The notes: generated from the letters alone by a model not told the origin. 64,000 bases of DNA from Paenibacillus hemerocallicola (GCF_006265175.1 NZ_VDCQ01000027.1:44932-108931); one strand, 5' to 3'; shown: positions 42,657 through 50,527, counted from the first letter of the stretch. Numbers and translations are program-made.

Positions 42657-43112
42657 TTGATTCATATCGGCGGCAAAACGTATGAGCTCGTGCAGGAGAA
42701 CAAAAACGGATACAATTTCGAAGCTTTCCGGGACCGTTTCAGCGAAGTGCTCGAGCGTTACGACTACATCGTGGGCGATTGGGGCTACAGTCAGCTGCGG
42801 TTGAAAGGCTTTTTCAAGGAAAGCAACAAAAACGGCAACAAGGATACGTGCGTTTCCGGCATTCACGATTATTTGAACGAATATTGCAATTTCGGCTGCG
42901 CTTATTTCATTCTGCGCAAGGTGAACGGCGCCAAGCCGCAGACGGAGCCGGGAGCGCAGCAAGCTCCGTCCGAGTCTCAGCAGCAGCCGAACGCGGCGGG
43001 TCCGAAGCAGACGAGCCCGGGCACGCCCCAGCAGCAACCGCATCCACGACCGGAACGTCATGAGCGCCACGAACGGCCCGCACGCCAGGAGCGTCAGCAG
43101 CCGACGAAGTAA
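42657..43112 (+). CDS. yutD: YutD family protein with Gln/Pro-rich tail
   Basis: A 151-residue protein starting with TTG 42657 after AAGGAGGG. Residues 1 to about 93 are the YutD domain (GYNFEAFRDRFSEVLERYDYIVGDWGYSQLRLKGFF, then CVSGIHDYLNEYCNFGCAYFILRK, with three cysteines). The remaining 55 residues are low complexity (Gln, Pro, Arg, His, Glu), likely disordered and absent from the short Bacillus protein. Function unknown; conserved next to lipA. Confidence 0.9.
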   Translation: MIHIGGKTYELVQENKNGYNFEAFRDRFSEVLERYDYIVGDWGYSQLRLKGFFKESNKNGNKDTCVSGIHDYLNEYCNFGCAYFILRKVNGAKPQTEPGAQQAPSESQQQPNAAGPKQTSPGTPQQQPHPRPERHERHERPARQERQQPTK

Positions 43113-43170
43113 CAGCTTCATGTAAAGCATTCGTTATCGAATACGAACGATCGGTCGGGAGGCGACAAGG

Positions 43171-44193
43171 TTGTTGAATGTAGCAAAAAGACGGTGGGTC
43201 GGCTTGCTGCTGCTAGGCGCGCTGGCCGCGGTCCAAACCGGCTGCACGTACGCCAATGCGGCGCCCCAGGAGAAGCCGACTTTGCTCAAGCCGGTCAAAC
43301 GGGAGGAAGACGTGTACGAAGTCAAGAGCGGTACGATCGCCAAGCAAATTCGCGGCACGGGCGTATTCGTTCCTTCCTCCACCAAGTTTTACCAGTATAC
43401 CGTCGGAGGTCAGCTCCACGCGATGTACGTCAAGGCGGGCGACAAGGTGAACAAGGGCGATGTGCTGCTGCAGCTCGATCCGCGCGATTTGAACATGAAA
43501 ATTTCCCAGCAGAAGCTCGTGCTGGCTAAGGCCGAGGATGCTCTCGCGGAGTCGAAGCGCGCCGGCGATCCGGAGAAGCTCCGGCTCTCCGGCCTGAACC
43601 GCGAGGTAGAGCAGCTGAAGCTGGAAGGCTTGGAAGCGAGTCTGGAGAAGACGAAGCTGGTCGCCGACCGGAGCGGCGTCGTTACGTTTCTGGACTTCAT
43701 CAAGCCTGGAGATACGATCGCCGCATATAAAGATGTTGTCGGACTATCCGATCCGCAAAATCTGCTGTTTCTGTATACGGTTTCAATCGGCGCAGACTTG
43801 ACGACGGTCGAACGGGACGTGGAGGCCGAAGTTTCCTTCAATGGAACGACGTACAAAGGCAAAGTGATCCAAACGCCGCGAACCGCGCCGTTCACCGACA
43901 ACCAGCAGCAGAACGACCGGAATACGAGATCGCTGCTCATCTCGCTCGATACCGTCCCTCCCGATGCGGCGTTGGGCGCACAAGGCGACTTGACGATCGT
44001 GACCGATCTCAAGGAAAACGTGCTGATCATTCCCCGCGTAGGACTGCGCTCCTATCAGGGCCGCAGCTTCGTCCATCTGAAGGATGGAGCGAGCCGCAAG
44101 GAAGTCGACGTGGAGAAAGGGCTGGAAACGGCTACCGAAGTCGAAATCCGCAAAGGGCTGAAAGCCGGGCAGCAAATTATATTGAACAACTGA
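43171..44193 (+). CDS. HlyD-like efflux adaptor lipoprotein, stand-alone
   Basis: A 340-residue membrane-fusion protein. Lipoprotein signal LLLLGALAAVQTGC (Cys about residue 25). Lipoyl-type half VGGQLHAMYVKAGDKVNKGDVLLQLDPRDL, a short helical hairpin (about 110-155), second half VADRSGVVTFLDFIKPGDTIA, barrel, and the end VEIRKGLKAGQQIILNN. It begins with TTG 43171 after GGGAGG. No transporter gene is adjacent, unlike the adaptor at 34790, so its partner pump must be encoded elsewhere. Confidence 0.88.
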   Translation: MLNVAKRRWVGLLLLGALAAVQTGCTYANAAPQEKPTLLKPVKREEDVYEVKSGTIAKQIRGTGVFVPSSTKFYQYTVGGQLHAMYVKAGDKVNKGDVLLQLDPRDLNMKISQQKLVLAKAEDALAESKRAGDPEKLRLSGLNREVEQLKLEGLEASLEKTKLVADRSGVVTFLDFIKPGDTIAAYKDVVGLSDPQNLLFLYTVSIGADLTTVERDVEAEVSFNGTTYKGKVIQTPRTAPFTDNQQQNDRNTRSLLISLDTVPPDAALGAQGDLTIVTDLKENVLIIPRVGLRSYQGRSFVHLKDGASRKEVDVEKGLETATEVEIRKGLKAGQQIILNN

Positions 44194-44211
44194 ATGGTTC
44201 GAATAGAACTG

Positions 44212-44250
44212 GACGAAGTTCCCTACTTTAGGAGAACTTCGTCTTTTTTT
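44212..44250 (+). terminator. Terminator after the stand-alone adaptor gene
   Basis: GACGAAGTTC (44212-44221) pairs with GAACTTCGTC (44234-44243), then seven T. Downstream, CGATTGCG-AGGCA-CGCAATCG forms another perfect hairpin (about 44314-44334) in the leader of the chemoreceptor gene; its role is unclear. Confidence 0.9.
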
Positions 44251-44383
44251 GTCGAAAAGATCATACCAAATTCATAGAATTTCCAGTAAAATAATTCCTT
44301 GAAAGGGTTTACTCGATTGCGAGGCACGCAATCGGGAACCGATATGCCTATTTTACCGAATTGACCAAGAAGGGGGATATGGA

Positions 44384-46642
44384 ATGATTGGGAAGAAGCA
44401 AGCTGCGACCCGGAAATTTCGCCTGAACTGGGGGTGGCACCGGTCTATCGGGTTCAAGCTTTTTGCCGCATTTCTCGCCAGCATCGTTCTGACGTGCGCC
44501 ACGGCGGGAGTGATTGCGTATCGAATTTCTTCCGATGCGCTGAAGGAAAAAGTAGGCGACAACATGCAGCAGGTCGTCCAGGATGCCGCGAGCAATACGG
44601 ACCGCTGGTACAAGGTGATGGAGGGCACGTACAACCAGTTGGCCGTCTATGCGGACAAAAATCAATTTACGACGAAGGACAGGCGGAATTATGAGCCGAT
44701 GCAAGAGCCGGAAGCGAGCGAATACAAGCGGCTGATGGCGCAAATCAAAGCGTTCGACGACGAAATCGCCTTGAAGACCGAGCAAGCGGGCAAGACGACG
44801 GAGTCCAAGGACCGGATTAAAATTACCGAGGATATCGCCCGGGCTTCCCAAGGGAAATCGGCCATCCTTCCCAGGTTCAACGAACTGAACTTGCCGAAAA
44901 ATACGCTCGACGGCTCGATCAACAACTACATATCCGCCTATTCGTTGACAAATGCCGACATGATCTACTCCATCGGACTCGTCCGGTTCAACGGGGAAAA
45001 TCAGCTGACGAGCATTAACGGAAAGGCGAAAACCGCCAACCTGTACAGCTTGCCGTGGGCGGAAGAGGCGGTCAAAGGAAAAGGGAGAAACGTCTATCTT
45101 CCGCCGCAGCGCGGTTCCTTTATGATGAACGACACCGAGACGCCCATATTCGCCATCGCCAAGTCGTTCTGGAGCCCGGAGGACCAGAAATGGGCCGATG
45201 TGCTGATCGTGGAGTTCAAGCTGAAATTTTTCGAGGATTTGCTGAGACCGATCAACTTCGGCGGTATGGGAGACATTCACCTGCTCGGAAGCGCCGGCGA
45301 CAGCCTGTTCTCGAACCGCGAAGGCGCCGCATTCGGCGGAACTGCGCTTGTCAAGCCGGTCGAGCAGACCTCTATCGTCACGGATGACGACAAGTCGAAC
45401 TATCTCGTCTCCTCGAAGACGCTTTCCAATATCGATTGGACGCTCGTCGGCGCGATTCCGGAGGACAAGCTGCTGGAAGACGCGAAGACGATCCGCAACG
45501 GGCTCGCCGTGCTCATTCTCGGAGGAGTCGTTCTTGCGCTGCTGCTCGGCTTGTGGGGATATCGGACGATCGGGCGGCCGCTGATGCTGGCGGTCAGCAA
45601 GATGCGACAGGCGGAGAACGGCGATCTGAACGTACGGCTGGAGATGAAGCGCCACGACGAAATCGGATCGGTAGGCGGAAGCTTCGACAGCATGATGGAA
45701 CGCATCGGCAGCATCGTATCCCAGACCGGGCAGACGGCGGACCGGCTCATGCAGGCGACGGACAAGATCAACGGTCTCGTTCAACGATCCCGGGCCGCCT
45801 CCGGGGAAATCGCCGTCGCGATGAACGAGGTTTCCTCCGGGGCCGACAGCCTGTCGCGGGATGCCGAGAAGAGCACCCTGCTTACCGGGGAGATGACCAA
45901 CCGGCTGGAGGGCGTGTTGGAGCTTAACCGCTCGATGAAGGATATCGCGGTGCAGGTGGAGGATTCGGGCCGAAGCGGGGCGACCGCCATCGAGGAGCTG
46001 ACGAAGCATAATCAGGAGGCGGAAGGAGTCGTATCGTCGCTTAGCCAACGGATGGAGCGTCTTCAAGCGGGCACGGAATCGATTTCCGTCGTTCTCGATA
46101 TCGTAGGGAACATCTCCAAGCAAATCAACATTCTATCGTTGAACGCTTCCATCGTAGCCGCTTCCGCGGGAGAAGCGGGCAAAGGCTTTATGGTCGTAGC
46201 CGGTGAAATTCGCAGCCTGGCGAACCAATCCAAAGATTCGATCGCTTCCGTGGAAGCGGTTATCGAAAACATCCAGAAGGAAATGACCGAGACAAGCCGA
46301 CTTGTCGCCGATTCGCTCCCCATTTTCCAACGGCAAAGCGACATATCGCGGTCGTCCCAAGACATTTTCCGGCATGTGGAATCTTCGATGGGACCCTTTA
46401 TGGAGAGCGTCCAGCAAGTATGGAACTCGCTGCAATTTTCCATGGAAGCCCAGTCCGAGCTGTCCGGCATGATGATGCAAGTAAGCGCTGTTTCGGAGGA
46501 ATCGACGGCGACGACGGAAAACGTGGCCGGCCTCGTCCGCGATCAGCATGAATCCGGCGGGGAGCTGGTACGGACGGGAGAAGAGCTGGAGCAGCTGGCG
46601 AAGGAATTGAGACAATCGCTCAAAGTGTTTCAACGCGAATAG
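44384..46642 (+). CDS. Methyl-accepting chemotaxis protein
   Basis: A 752-residue receptor. Membrane segment 1 at about 24-46 (IGFKLFAAFLASIVLTCATAGVIAY), an extracytoplasmic sensor of about 320 residues of the double-Cache kind (ends SSKTLSNIDWTLVGAIPEDKL), segment 2 at about 372-392 (GLAVLILGGVVLALLLGLWGY), HAMP, then the helical signalling domain. The CheA/CheW-contact tip reads ILSLNASIVAASAGEAGKGFMVVAGEIRSLANQS, clearly MCP but deviating from the usual NLLALNAAIEAARAGE. No other chemotaxis gene is nearby. AAGGGGG ribosome site. Confidence 0.9.
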   Translation: MIGKKQAATRKFRLNWGWHRSIGFKLFAAFLASIVLTCATAGVIAYRISSDALKEKVGDNMQQVVQDAASNTDRWYKVMEGTYNQLAVYADKNQFTTKDRRNYEPMQEPEASEYKRLMAQIKAFDDEIALKTEQAGKTTESKDRIKITEDIARASQGKSAILPRFNELNLPKNTLDGSINNYISAYSLTNADMIYSIGLVRFNGENQLTSINGKAKTANLYSLPWAEEAVKGKGRNVYLPPQRGSFMMNDTETPIFAIAKSFWSPEDQKWADVLIVEFKLKFFEDLLRPINFGGMGDIHLLGSAGDSLFSNREGAAFGGTALVKPVEQTSIVTDDDKSNYLVSSKTLSNIDWTLVGAIPEDKLLEDAKTIRNGLAVLILGGVVLALLLGLWGYRTIGRPLMLAVSKMRQAENGDLNVRLEMKRHDEIGSVGGSFDSMMERIGSIVSQTGQTADRLMQATDKINGLVQRSRAASGEIAVAMNEVSSGADSLSRDAEKSTLLTGEMTNRLEGVLELNRSMKDIAVQVEDSGRSGATAIEELTKHNQEAEGVVSSLSQRMERLQAGTESISVVLDIVGNISKQINILSLNASIVAASAGEAGKGFMVVAGEIRSLANQSKDSIASVEAVIENIQKEMTETSRLVADSLPIFQRQSDISRSSQDIFRHVESSMGPFMESVQQVWNSLQFSMEAQSELSGMMMQVSAVSEESTATTENVAGLVRDQHESGGELVRTGEELEQLAKELRQSLKVFQRE

Positions 46643-46716
46643 GGAAGCGGTTCGCACACTCGGTTAGGCATATGCATAGGATAGGAGCGTAAGCAATGAA
46701 ACGGAGGGAATGTTTC

Positions 46717-47043
46717 ATGATGAACGAACCTATTCAACAGCAGCTGCAGCCGTTGTACCAGGCGGACCCCGCTATGGTGCAGTCGGTGAAAAGCGCGCGG
46801 GATCGCGTTCACGACGTGGCCCGCCATTGCCTCAACCGTCCGGTTCGGGTCCATACGATGGCCGGGCATGTGCACGAAGGCGTCATCGTCCACGTGGACG
46901 ATGATCATCTGTACATCAGGGTCACCGTTCACGACCAGACCCGGGGCTTCTTCAATCCGCTTGCTTCGGCGTATGCGTACAATGACGTCATTTTGCCGCT
47001 GGTGCTCTACAATTTGCTGGCCATTACGCTGCTGTATACGTAG
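46717..47043 (+). CDS. Conserved small protein of unknown function
   Basis: A 108-residue protein starting at ATG 46717, about nine bases after GGAGGG (an ATG at 46696 has no site). The N-terminal half is helical and charged (QSVKSARDRVHDVARHCLNRPVRVHTMAGHVHEGVIVHVDDDHLYIRV, the latter Sm-like in appearance with the pattern of a small beta barrel), and the C-terminal 25 residues are hydrophobic (YNDVILPLVLYNLLAITLLYT). I do not recognise a named family; the V(H)EGVIVHVDDDHLYI strand pair recalls small RNA-binding-like folds, but this is weak. Confidence 0.75.
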   Translation: MMNEPIQQQLQPLYQADPAMVQSVKSARDRVHDVARHCLNRPVRVHTMAGHVHEGVIVHVDDDHLYIRVTVHDQTRGFFNPLASAYAYNDVILPLVLYNLLAITLLYT

Positions 47044-47125
47044 CAGGGTAATAGGAGGAGGCGTTCCGTGATGGCGGGACGCCTTATTGCTTGCTCGGAT
47101 ATTGGACAAGTTCGAATAATTCATA

Positions 47126-47154
47126 TTAACATTATAGGAAAAGTGTGGTATTAT
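47126..47154 (+). promoter_or_regulatory. Sigma-A-like promoter of the osmC gene
   Basis: TTAACA (47126-47131), 17-base spacer, TATTAT (47149-47154), 54 bases before the start codon. Confidence 0.65.
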
Positions 47155-47207
47155 ACCGACTATATCGATTTATTGAAAAATATTATAAACAACAAGAGGT
47201 GTTTGAA

Positions 47208-47651
47208 ATGGCTGTTGAAACTTTTAAAGCAACCGCGCATTTGCAAGAAGGGGTCGTCGTGAAAGTGCGCTCCAGAAACTTCGAGCTGACGATCGACGAA
47301 CCGAAAAGCTTGGGCGGGACGGATACCGGCATGAATCCGGTCGAAGCGGTTCTCGGCGCCCTGGGCGCTTGCCAATCGATCGTGGCCAGAGTGTACGCGA
47401 GAAAATTTAACGTTCGTCTCGACGATTTCTGGGTGGAGCTGGAAGGCGACCTCGATTTGGACGGCTTCTTTAACAAATCGGATGTCCGCAAAGGATATTC
47501 CGATATCCGGTATACGTTTCATATTAAAACCGATGCCCCTCGGGAGCAAGTGGAAGCGTTCATCGAATTTTTGGAGCGGACATGCCCGGTGGGAGATACG
47601 ATTGCCAATCCTGTCAATCTCAAATTGAACGGTATCGTAATCGAGAACTGA
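47208..47651 (+). CDS. OsmC/Ohr-family protein
   Basis: A 147-residue OsmC-fold protein. The two conserved cysteines are in LGALGACQSIVARVYA (about residue 52) and LERTCPVGDTI (about 126), which form the peroxide-reducing pair in this family; the NPVEAVLGALGACQ block is the YhfA/OsmC signature. ATG 47208 follows AAGAGG; the extension to 47145 covers the promoter and is non-coding. Likely protects against organic hydroperoxides or reactive sulfur. The last codons and terminator are duplicated at 49679-49744. Confidence 0.92.
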   Translation: MAVETFKATAHLQEGVVVKVRSRNFELTIDEPKSLGGTDTGMNPVEAVLGALGACQSIVARVYARKFNVRLDDFWVELEGDLDLDGFFNKSDVRKGYSDIRYTFHIKTDAPREQVEAFIEFLERTCPVGDTIANPVNLKLNGIVIEN

Positions 47652-47706
47652 TTGTATAGATTAATTCATAGAAACCGCGGGAGCGCGTTCTCCGGCGGTT
47701 TTTTCT
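47641..47706 (+). repeat. 66-base direct repeat, copy 1 (end of osmC plus its terminator)
   Basis: Covers the last codons of osmC, the stop and the hairpin AAACCGCGGGAG (47672-47683) / CTCCGGCGGTTT (47690-47701) with T tract. Copy 2 at 49679-49744 matches at 62 of 66 positions. The two copies bracket the AT-rich island. Confidence 0.9.
47672..47706 (+). terminator. Terminator of osmC
   Basis: Twelve-base stem with one mismatch and loop CGCGTT, followed by a T tract (47699-47704). Confidence 0.85.
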
Positions 47707-47919
47707 ACATAATAAGAATTTATAACTTTTGGGTGGAGAGGGACTTCAAGAATATTTCGGTCCGATAGAGCCGTCATTCCGGTAAGTAGTGAGCCGCCCC
47801 TCCGGAAAAAATGAGCTACATCTCCGGTATAGTTTGAATGGACTAATCAACAGCCAATCGAGTACTTTATTCCATGGAGGCTACGGTGCTCGATTCGCTT
47901 TACATGAACATCATTCCGA

Positions 47920-47985
47920 TCATTTTGATGTAAATATATACCGGGTTTCTTGTGAGGTTGTTACCGCATCGACAATCTTGCTCAT
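47920..47985 (-). pseudogene. 21-codon remnant divergent from the arsR-type gene
   Basis: ATG 47985 has an ideal GAGGAGG site (47990-47996 region) and reads MSKIVDAVTTSQETRYIFTSK, then a stop at 47920. Directly overlapping in another frame the strand reads YIYIKMIGMMFM and a stop, like a hydrophobic protein end. The best explanation is a gene whose middle was deleted, leaving its control region, first codons and last codons. It would have been controlled by the operators at 48011-48056. The rest of 47707-48010 is AT-rich with nothing else supportable. Confidence 0.45.
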
Positions 47986-48010
47986 TTGTTTCCTCCTCAA
48001 AGTCTAATTA

Positions 48011-48152
48011 GACACCATTTACTGTCGTATACAACTATAGGACGCCATTTACTGTCTTGCCAACAGTTGGTTTTCATCCTCACATGAATCCATTGATTTT
48101 CTGTGGAAAGAAGGTGGGTCTATTGACTAGACACTATTTACTGTCCTATAAT
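48011..48152. promoter_or_regulatory. Divergent promoters, each with an ATTTACTGTC operator in its spacer
   Basis: GAC(A/G)C(C/T)ATTTACTGTC occurs at 48011-48026, 48041-48056 and 48130-48145. Rightward promoter: TTGACT (48123-48128), 18 bases containing the third copy, TATAAT (48147-48152). Leftward promoter: TTGGCA (complement of 48058-48063), 18 bases containing the second copy, TATAGT (complement of 48034-48039); the first copy lies downstream of that start. The same design in both directions points to repression by the adjacent ArsR-type protein. Confidence 0.7.
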
Positions 48153-48193
48153 CAAAGCACTAATCTTTTTAATTTCATGCGAGGGAGTCGGTG

Positions 48194-48526
48194 ATGATGA
48201 GCGCAATTGCACAGACACGTGATGTCTATTATGCCGTGGCCGATCCGACCCGGCGCGAAATCATTCGACTGCTGGCGGATGCAGATGAATTGCCGCTCCA
48301 TCGGTTGACTCCGCATTTTGCGATGGGTCGCACCGCTGTTTCCGGGCATTTGATGATTTTGAAGGAAGCCGGCCTCGTGACCGAGCGTAAAGTCGGCCGT
48401 GAGACGCGAAACCGTCTCAATCCCGCACCGCTGAAGGAACTCCAGGACTGGTTGTCGTACTACGAGAAATTTTGGAAACAAAATATGGTTCGTCTGGATC
48501 AACTTCTTAGAGAGGAACAGGAATGA
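48194..48526 (+). CDS. ArsR-family regulator (SRPBCC-linked type)
   Basis: A 110-residue winged-helix protein: VYYAVADPTRREIIRLLADADELPLHRLTPHFAMGRTAVSGHLMILKEAGLVTERKVGRETRNRL, the form that lacks metal-binding cysteines and is typically paired with an AHSA1/SRPBCC gene. ATG 48194 after GAGGG (GTG 48191 also possible). Its stop overlaps the start of the disrupted SRPBCC gene (ATGA). Composition is poorer in GC than the genome average, consistent with recent arrival of the island. Confidence 0.88.
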   Translation: MMSAIAQTRDVYYAVADPTRREIIRLLADADELPLHRLTPHFAMGRTAVSGHLMILKEAGLVTERKVGRETRNRLNPAPLKELQDWLSYYEKFWKQNMVRLDQLLREEQE

Positions 48527-48743
48527 AGCAAGATCCGTCGCTCGATTTTCAGTTCAAAAGCTCGATCAAGCAGATGTGAGACGCCTTGGCCAACTCCGAT
48601 AAGCTGGCAAAATGGGTCATGGACAACGATTTCAATCGATTGTCGGCCACCGTTTTCGGTTCCGAAGGGAACCGGTCGAAGAGAGGGACGGCATCGTCGA
48701 TTGCGAAGTGCTGGAAGTGGACGAGCCGCACCGATTGTCTTAG
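48523..48743 (+). pseudogene. Disrupted AHSA1/SRPBCC-domain gene
   Basis: The frame reads MKQDPSLDFQFKSSIKQM, meets TGA (48577-48579, where the family has Trp), then continues in the same frame DALANSDKLAKWVMDNDF. A frameshift follows, after which another frame reads GHRFRFRREPVEERDGIVDCEVLEVDEPHRLS to a TAG at 48741. About half of the normal domain is missing. With a stop, a shift and a truncation it cannot make a working protein. In the intact arrangement it would be the partner of the preceding regulator. Confidence 0.8.
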
Positions 48744-48842
48744 AATCTTAATTGACTCGAATCAACACCATTCGAATGGCTTAGTTTGGATTAAATGTGG
48801 ATTCCGGTTAACAGAAAATAAATGGATACGAGGAGAATGGAA

Positions 48843-49310
48843 ATGTCCTATATCGTTGATTTCAAAAATGTGTCTACGATCGGTCTAGAGTCTTCACCCG
48901 TTGCAGAAGCGCTTGCAGGTTTACGTGCTAATGAAGCGCGTTACTTCATGAATAAATACAAACATGAATTTACGGTAGCGCCAGCCAGTGAGAGCCAGGA
49001 GACCCTGGATTACGTGAACCGAATTTTGAATGATGAACGTGGTCTTGAGTTTTCGGCTAAACCTTTACAAACGTCGCGTTTGCAAGTGGAAAATATCAAT
49101 TGGGCCTTCGTCTTTTATGAGGATGGACTAGCGATCAATGTCTTGTATACGATTGATGACCCTAAGAAAAGGGCCGTTGGGTTCAAGCTTTCCGAGGGGA
49201 TGGAGGTGCCCAAGGAGTTAGCAGAAAAGAAGTTTAAGTTTGCCAGACAAAAGTCTAAACTCGCTGGAACTATTCGGGGTTCGTTTTTTGTCATTAAAGG
49301 AGAATATTAA
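48843..49310 (+). CDS. Hypothetical protein in the AT-rich island
   Basis: A 155-residue soluble protein, intact, with start ATG 48843 after GAGGAGAA. Sequence features: SYIVDFKNVSTIGLESSPVAEALAGLRANEARYFMNKYKHEFTVAPA, then VENINWAFVFYEDGLAINVLYTIDDPKKRAVGFKLSEGMEVP, and the end TIRGSFFVIKGEY. No known motif, signal or membrane segment; I do not recognise the family. Codon use is less GC-biased than in neighbouring operons. Function unknown. Confidence 0.75.
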   Translation: MSYIVDFKNVSTIGLESSPVAEALAGLRANEARYFMNKYKHEFTVAPASESQETLDYVNRILNDERGLEFSAKPLQTSRLQVENINWAFVFYEDGLAINVLYTIDDPKKRAVGFKLSEGMEVPKELAEKKFKFARQKSKLAGTIRGSFFVIKGEY

Positions 49311-49386
49311 AGTATACAAAAGTGCAAGCATGGCAGTGATCGTTCCATCGCTTCGGTTTTTGGGCTGCAACACCGCGCTGCACCGC

Positions 49387-49414
49387 CTTGAGCTAACGGA
49401 GACGATAGCTCAAG
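49387..49414. terminator. Nine-base inverted repeat in the island
   Basis: CTTGAGCTA (49387-49395) and TAGCTCAAG (49406-49414) pair perfectly; no T tract. It may end the preceding transcript or be a remnant end of a mobile element. The stretch 49311-49572 otherwise holds no gene I can support. Confidence 0.35.
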
Positions 49415-49572
49415 ATTATAGCCAAAGAGCCGCTCAAGATGACGGTGGCTCTCTCTATCGGATAGGCGGCTCAAAAATATCGGAAACATGGCTCCCACTC
49501 ACCGGAACGATGACCCAATATACGCCGGAATATTCACTTCATCCTTTTTTCGTTTTCTGATAAGCTGTGGAC

Positions 49573-49690
49573 ATGGAGCCTAATGTTCTGAAACGGATAT
49601 TCTTCGATGAGAATAAGCACTGGGAACGATTTGTCGAAAAGCGCGGAAGCAAGATTCGTTCCAACGTGCTGAATGAGGTCGAGAACCGAT
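49573..49690 (+). mobile_element. N-terminal fragment of an IS91-type transposase
   Basis: The first 36 or so codons read MEPNVLKRIFFDENKHWERFVEKRGSKIRSNVLNEVE, which I recognise as the usual opening of the zinc-ribbon rolling-circle (IS91/IS801-like) transposases of Bacillales. At that point the sequence changes abruptly into the second copy of the osmC-end repeat (49679), losing the zinc-binding and catalytic parts. It is therefore a broken insertion-sequence remnant marking the island boundary. Confidence 0.6.
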
Positions 49691-49744
49691 TGTATAGATT
49701 AATCCATAGAAACCGCCGGAGCTCGTTCTCCGGCGGTTTTTTCT
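49679..49744 (+). repeat. 66-base direct repeat, copy 2, fused to the transposase fragment
   Basis: Repeats the last codons of osmC and its terminator with four mismatches. Its hairpin (perfect CCGCCGGAG / CTCCGGCGG) also serves as terminator facing the reverse-strand gene at 49775. Confidence 0.9.
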
Positions 49745-49774
49745 CCTCTATATGCTCCTCGCGGCTTTCCCGGA

Positions 49775-50527
49775 TCAGTCGTTGCTTTGTTCGGCCGGCG
49801 TCGCGGGTATCGCCTGGACCGATGCTTGCGCAATCGTTTGATCGTCGTTTTTAATTAAAACAATTTTCTGCTTGTACAGCGTCAGCTGATGGGCCAGCGC
49901 TTGTTTGATCGCATTGCCGTCCTTGGACTCTACCGCTTTGCTCAGATCCGACCACCCCTGCATGAAGTCGTTGATCGGCTGCCCCTCCGCATTAGGCGAG
50001 ACGGCGATGGTGAAGGAGACGTTCTCGTTCGTACCGACCGCGGTCAGTACGGCCCCCGGCACGGCTTCCAGCTTGACCGGCGCCGCAATGTCTGCCTCCG
50101 TCAGCACTGCCGATTCCGCCTTCTCGACGGCATTCACGGAGATCGACTCTCCCCCGCTAAATGTCGTAACGGTGCCGAACACGACCGGCTCCGCCCCAGG
50201 CTGGATTTGAATCGGCGCAACTTGGTCGACCTGCACGGTTTTTACGAGTGTGGCGATGTTGCCGGCAGTTACTTTCACCCGCGATGCGATCGCTTCTTCA
50301 TACTCCGCCAGCGTTTGCTTCCAATCGTCAACCGTTTCAGGTGCGTATGTCTCGGCCAGCTTCAGCGGGTCCATGACGGAAGCGGCCGATATGGTGAGGA
50401 ACGGCACGGCTTTGATCGGATTTGTCGGAAGCTCGGGCGTCGCGTCGGCAAAAGCGGAAGGACTCGCGATGGCGGATAGCAGCAGAGTGGAAAGGGCGAT
50501 TTTTCGGATCAGCAGATAACGTTTCAT
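49775..50527 (-). CDS. Secreted protein of unknown function
   Basis: A 250-residue exported protein with a clear signal peptide (residues 1-27, KIALSTLLLSAIASPSAFADA). The mature part is Val/Ala-rich with predicted helices (DPLKLAETYAPETVDDWKQTLAEYEEAIASRVKVT) and strands (PVVFGTVTTFSGGESISVN). It lacks cysteines and enzyme motifs. It is divergent from the two-component system at 50692, separated by 164 bases, so it may be a target or a sensor accessory. ATG 50527 with GGAG upstream. Confidence 0.8.
   Translation of the reverse strand: MKRYLLIRKIALSTLLLSAIASPSAFADATPELPTNPIKAVPFLTISAASVMDPLKLAETYAPETVDDWKQTLAEYEEAIASRVKVTAGNIATLVKTVQVDQVAPIQIQPGAEPVVFGTVTTFSGGESISVNAVEKAESAVLTEADIAAPVKLEAVPGAVLTAVGTNENVSFTIAVSPNAEGQPINDFMQGWSDLSKAVESKDGNAIKQALAHQLTLYKQKIVLIKNDDQTIAQASVQAIPATPAEQSND

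Noticed and set aside
44280..44345. A c-di-GMP riboswitch or SigD promoter before the chemoreceptor
   Set aside because: No GGGACGCAAAGC-type core is present, and the ACCGATAT resembling a SigD -10 lacks a TAAA at the right distance.
44348..46123. A 591-codon reverse-strand open frame across the chemoreceptor gene
   Set aside because: Antisense shadow of a recognised gene; Arg/Gly/Leu-rich, with no domain.
47789..48007. A forward 72-codon frame in the AT-rich island
   Set aside because: It runs through the divergent control region and shows no family, start site or coding bias.
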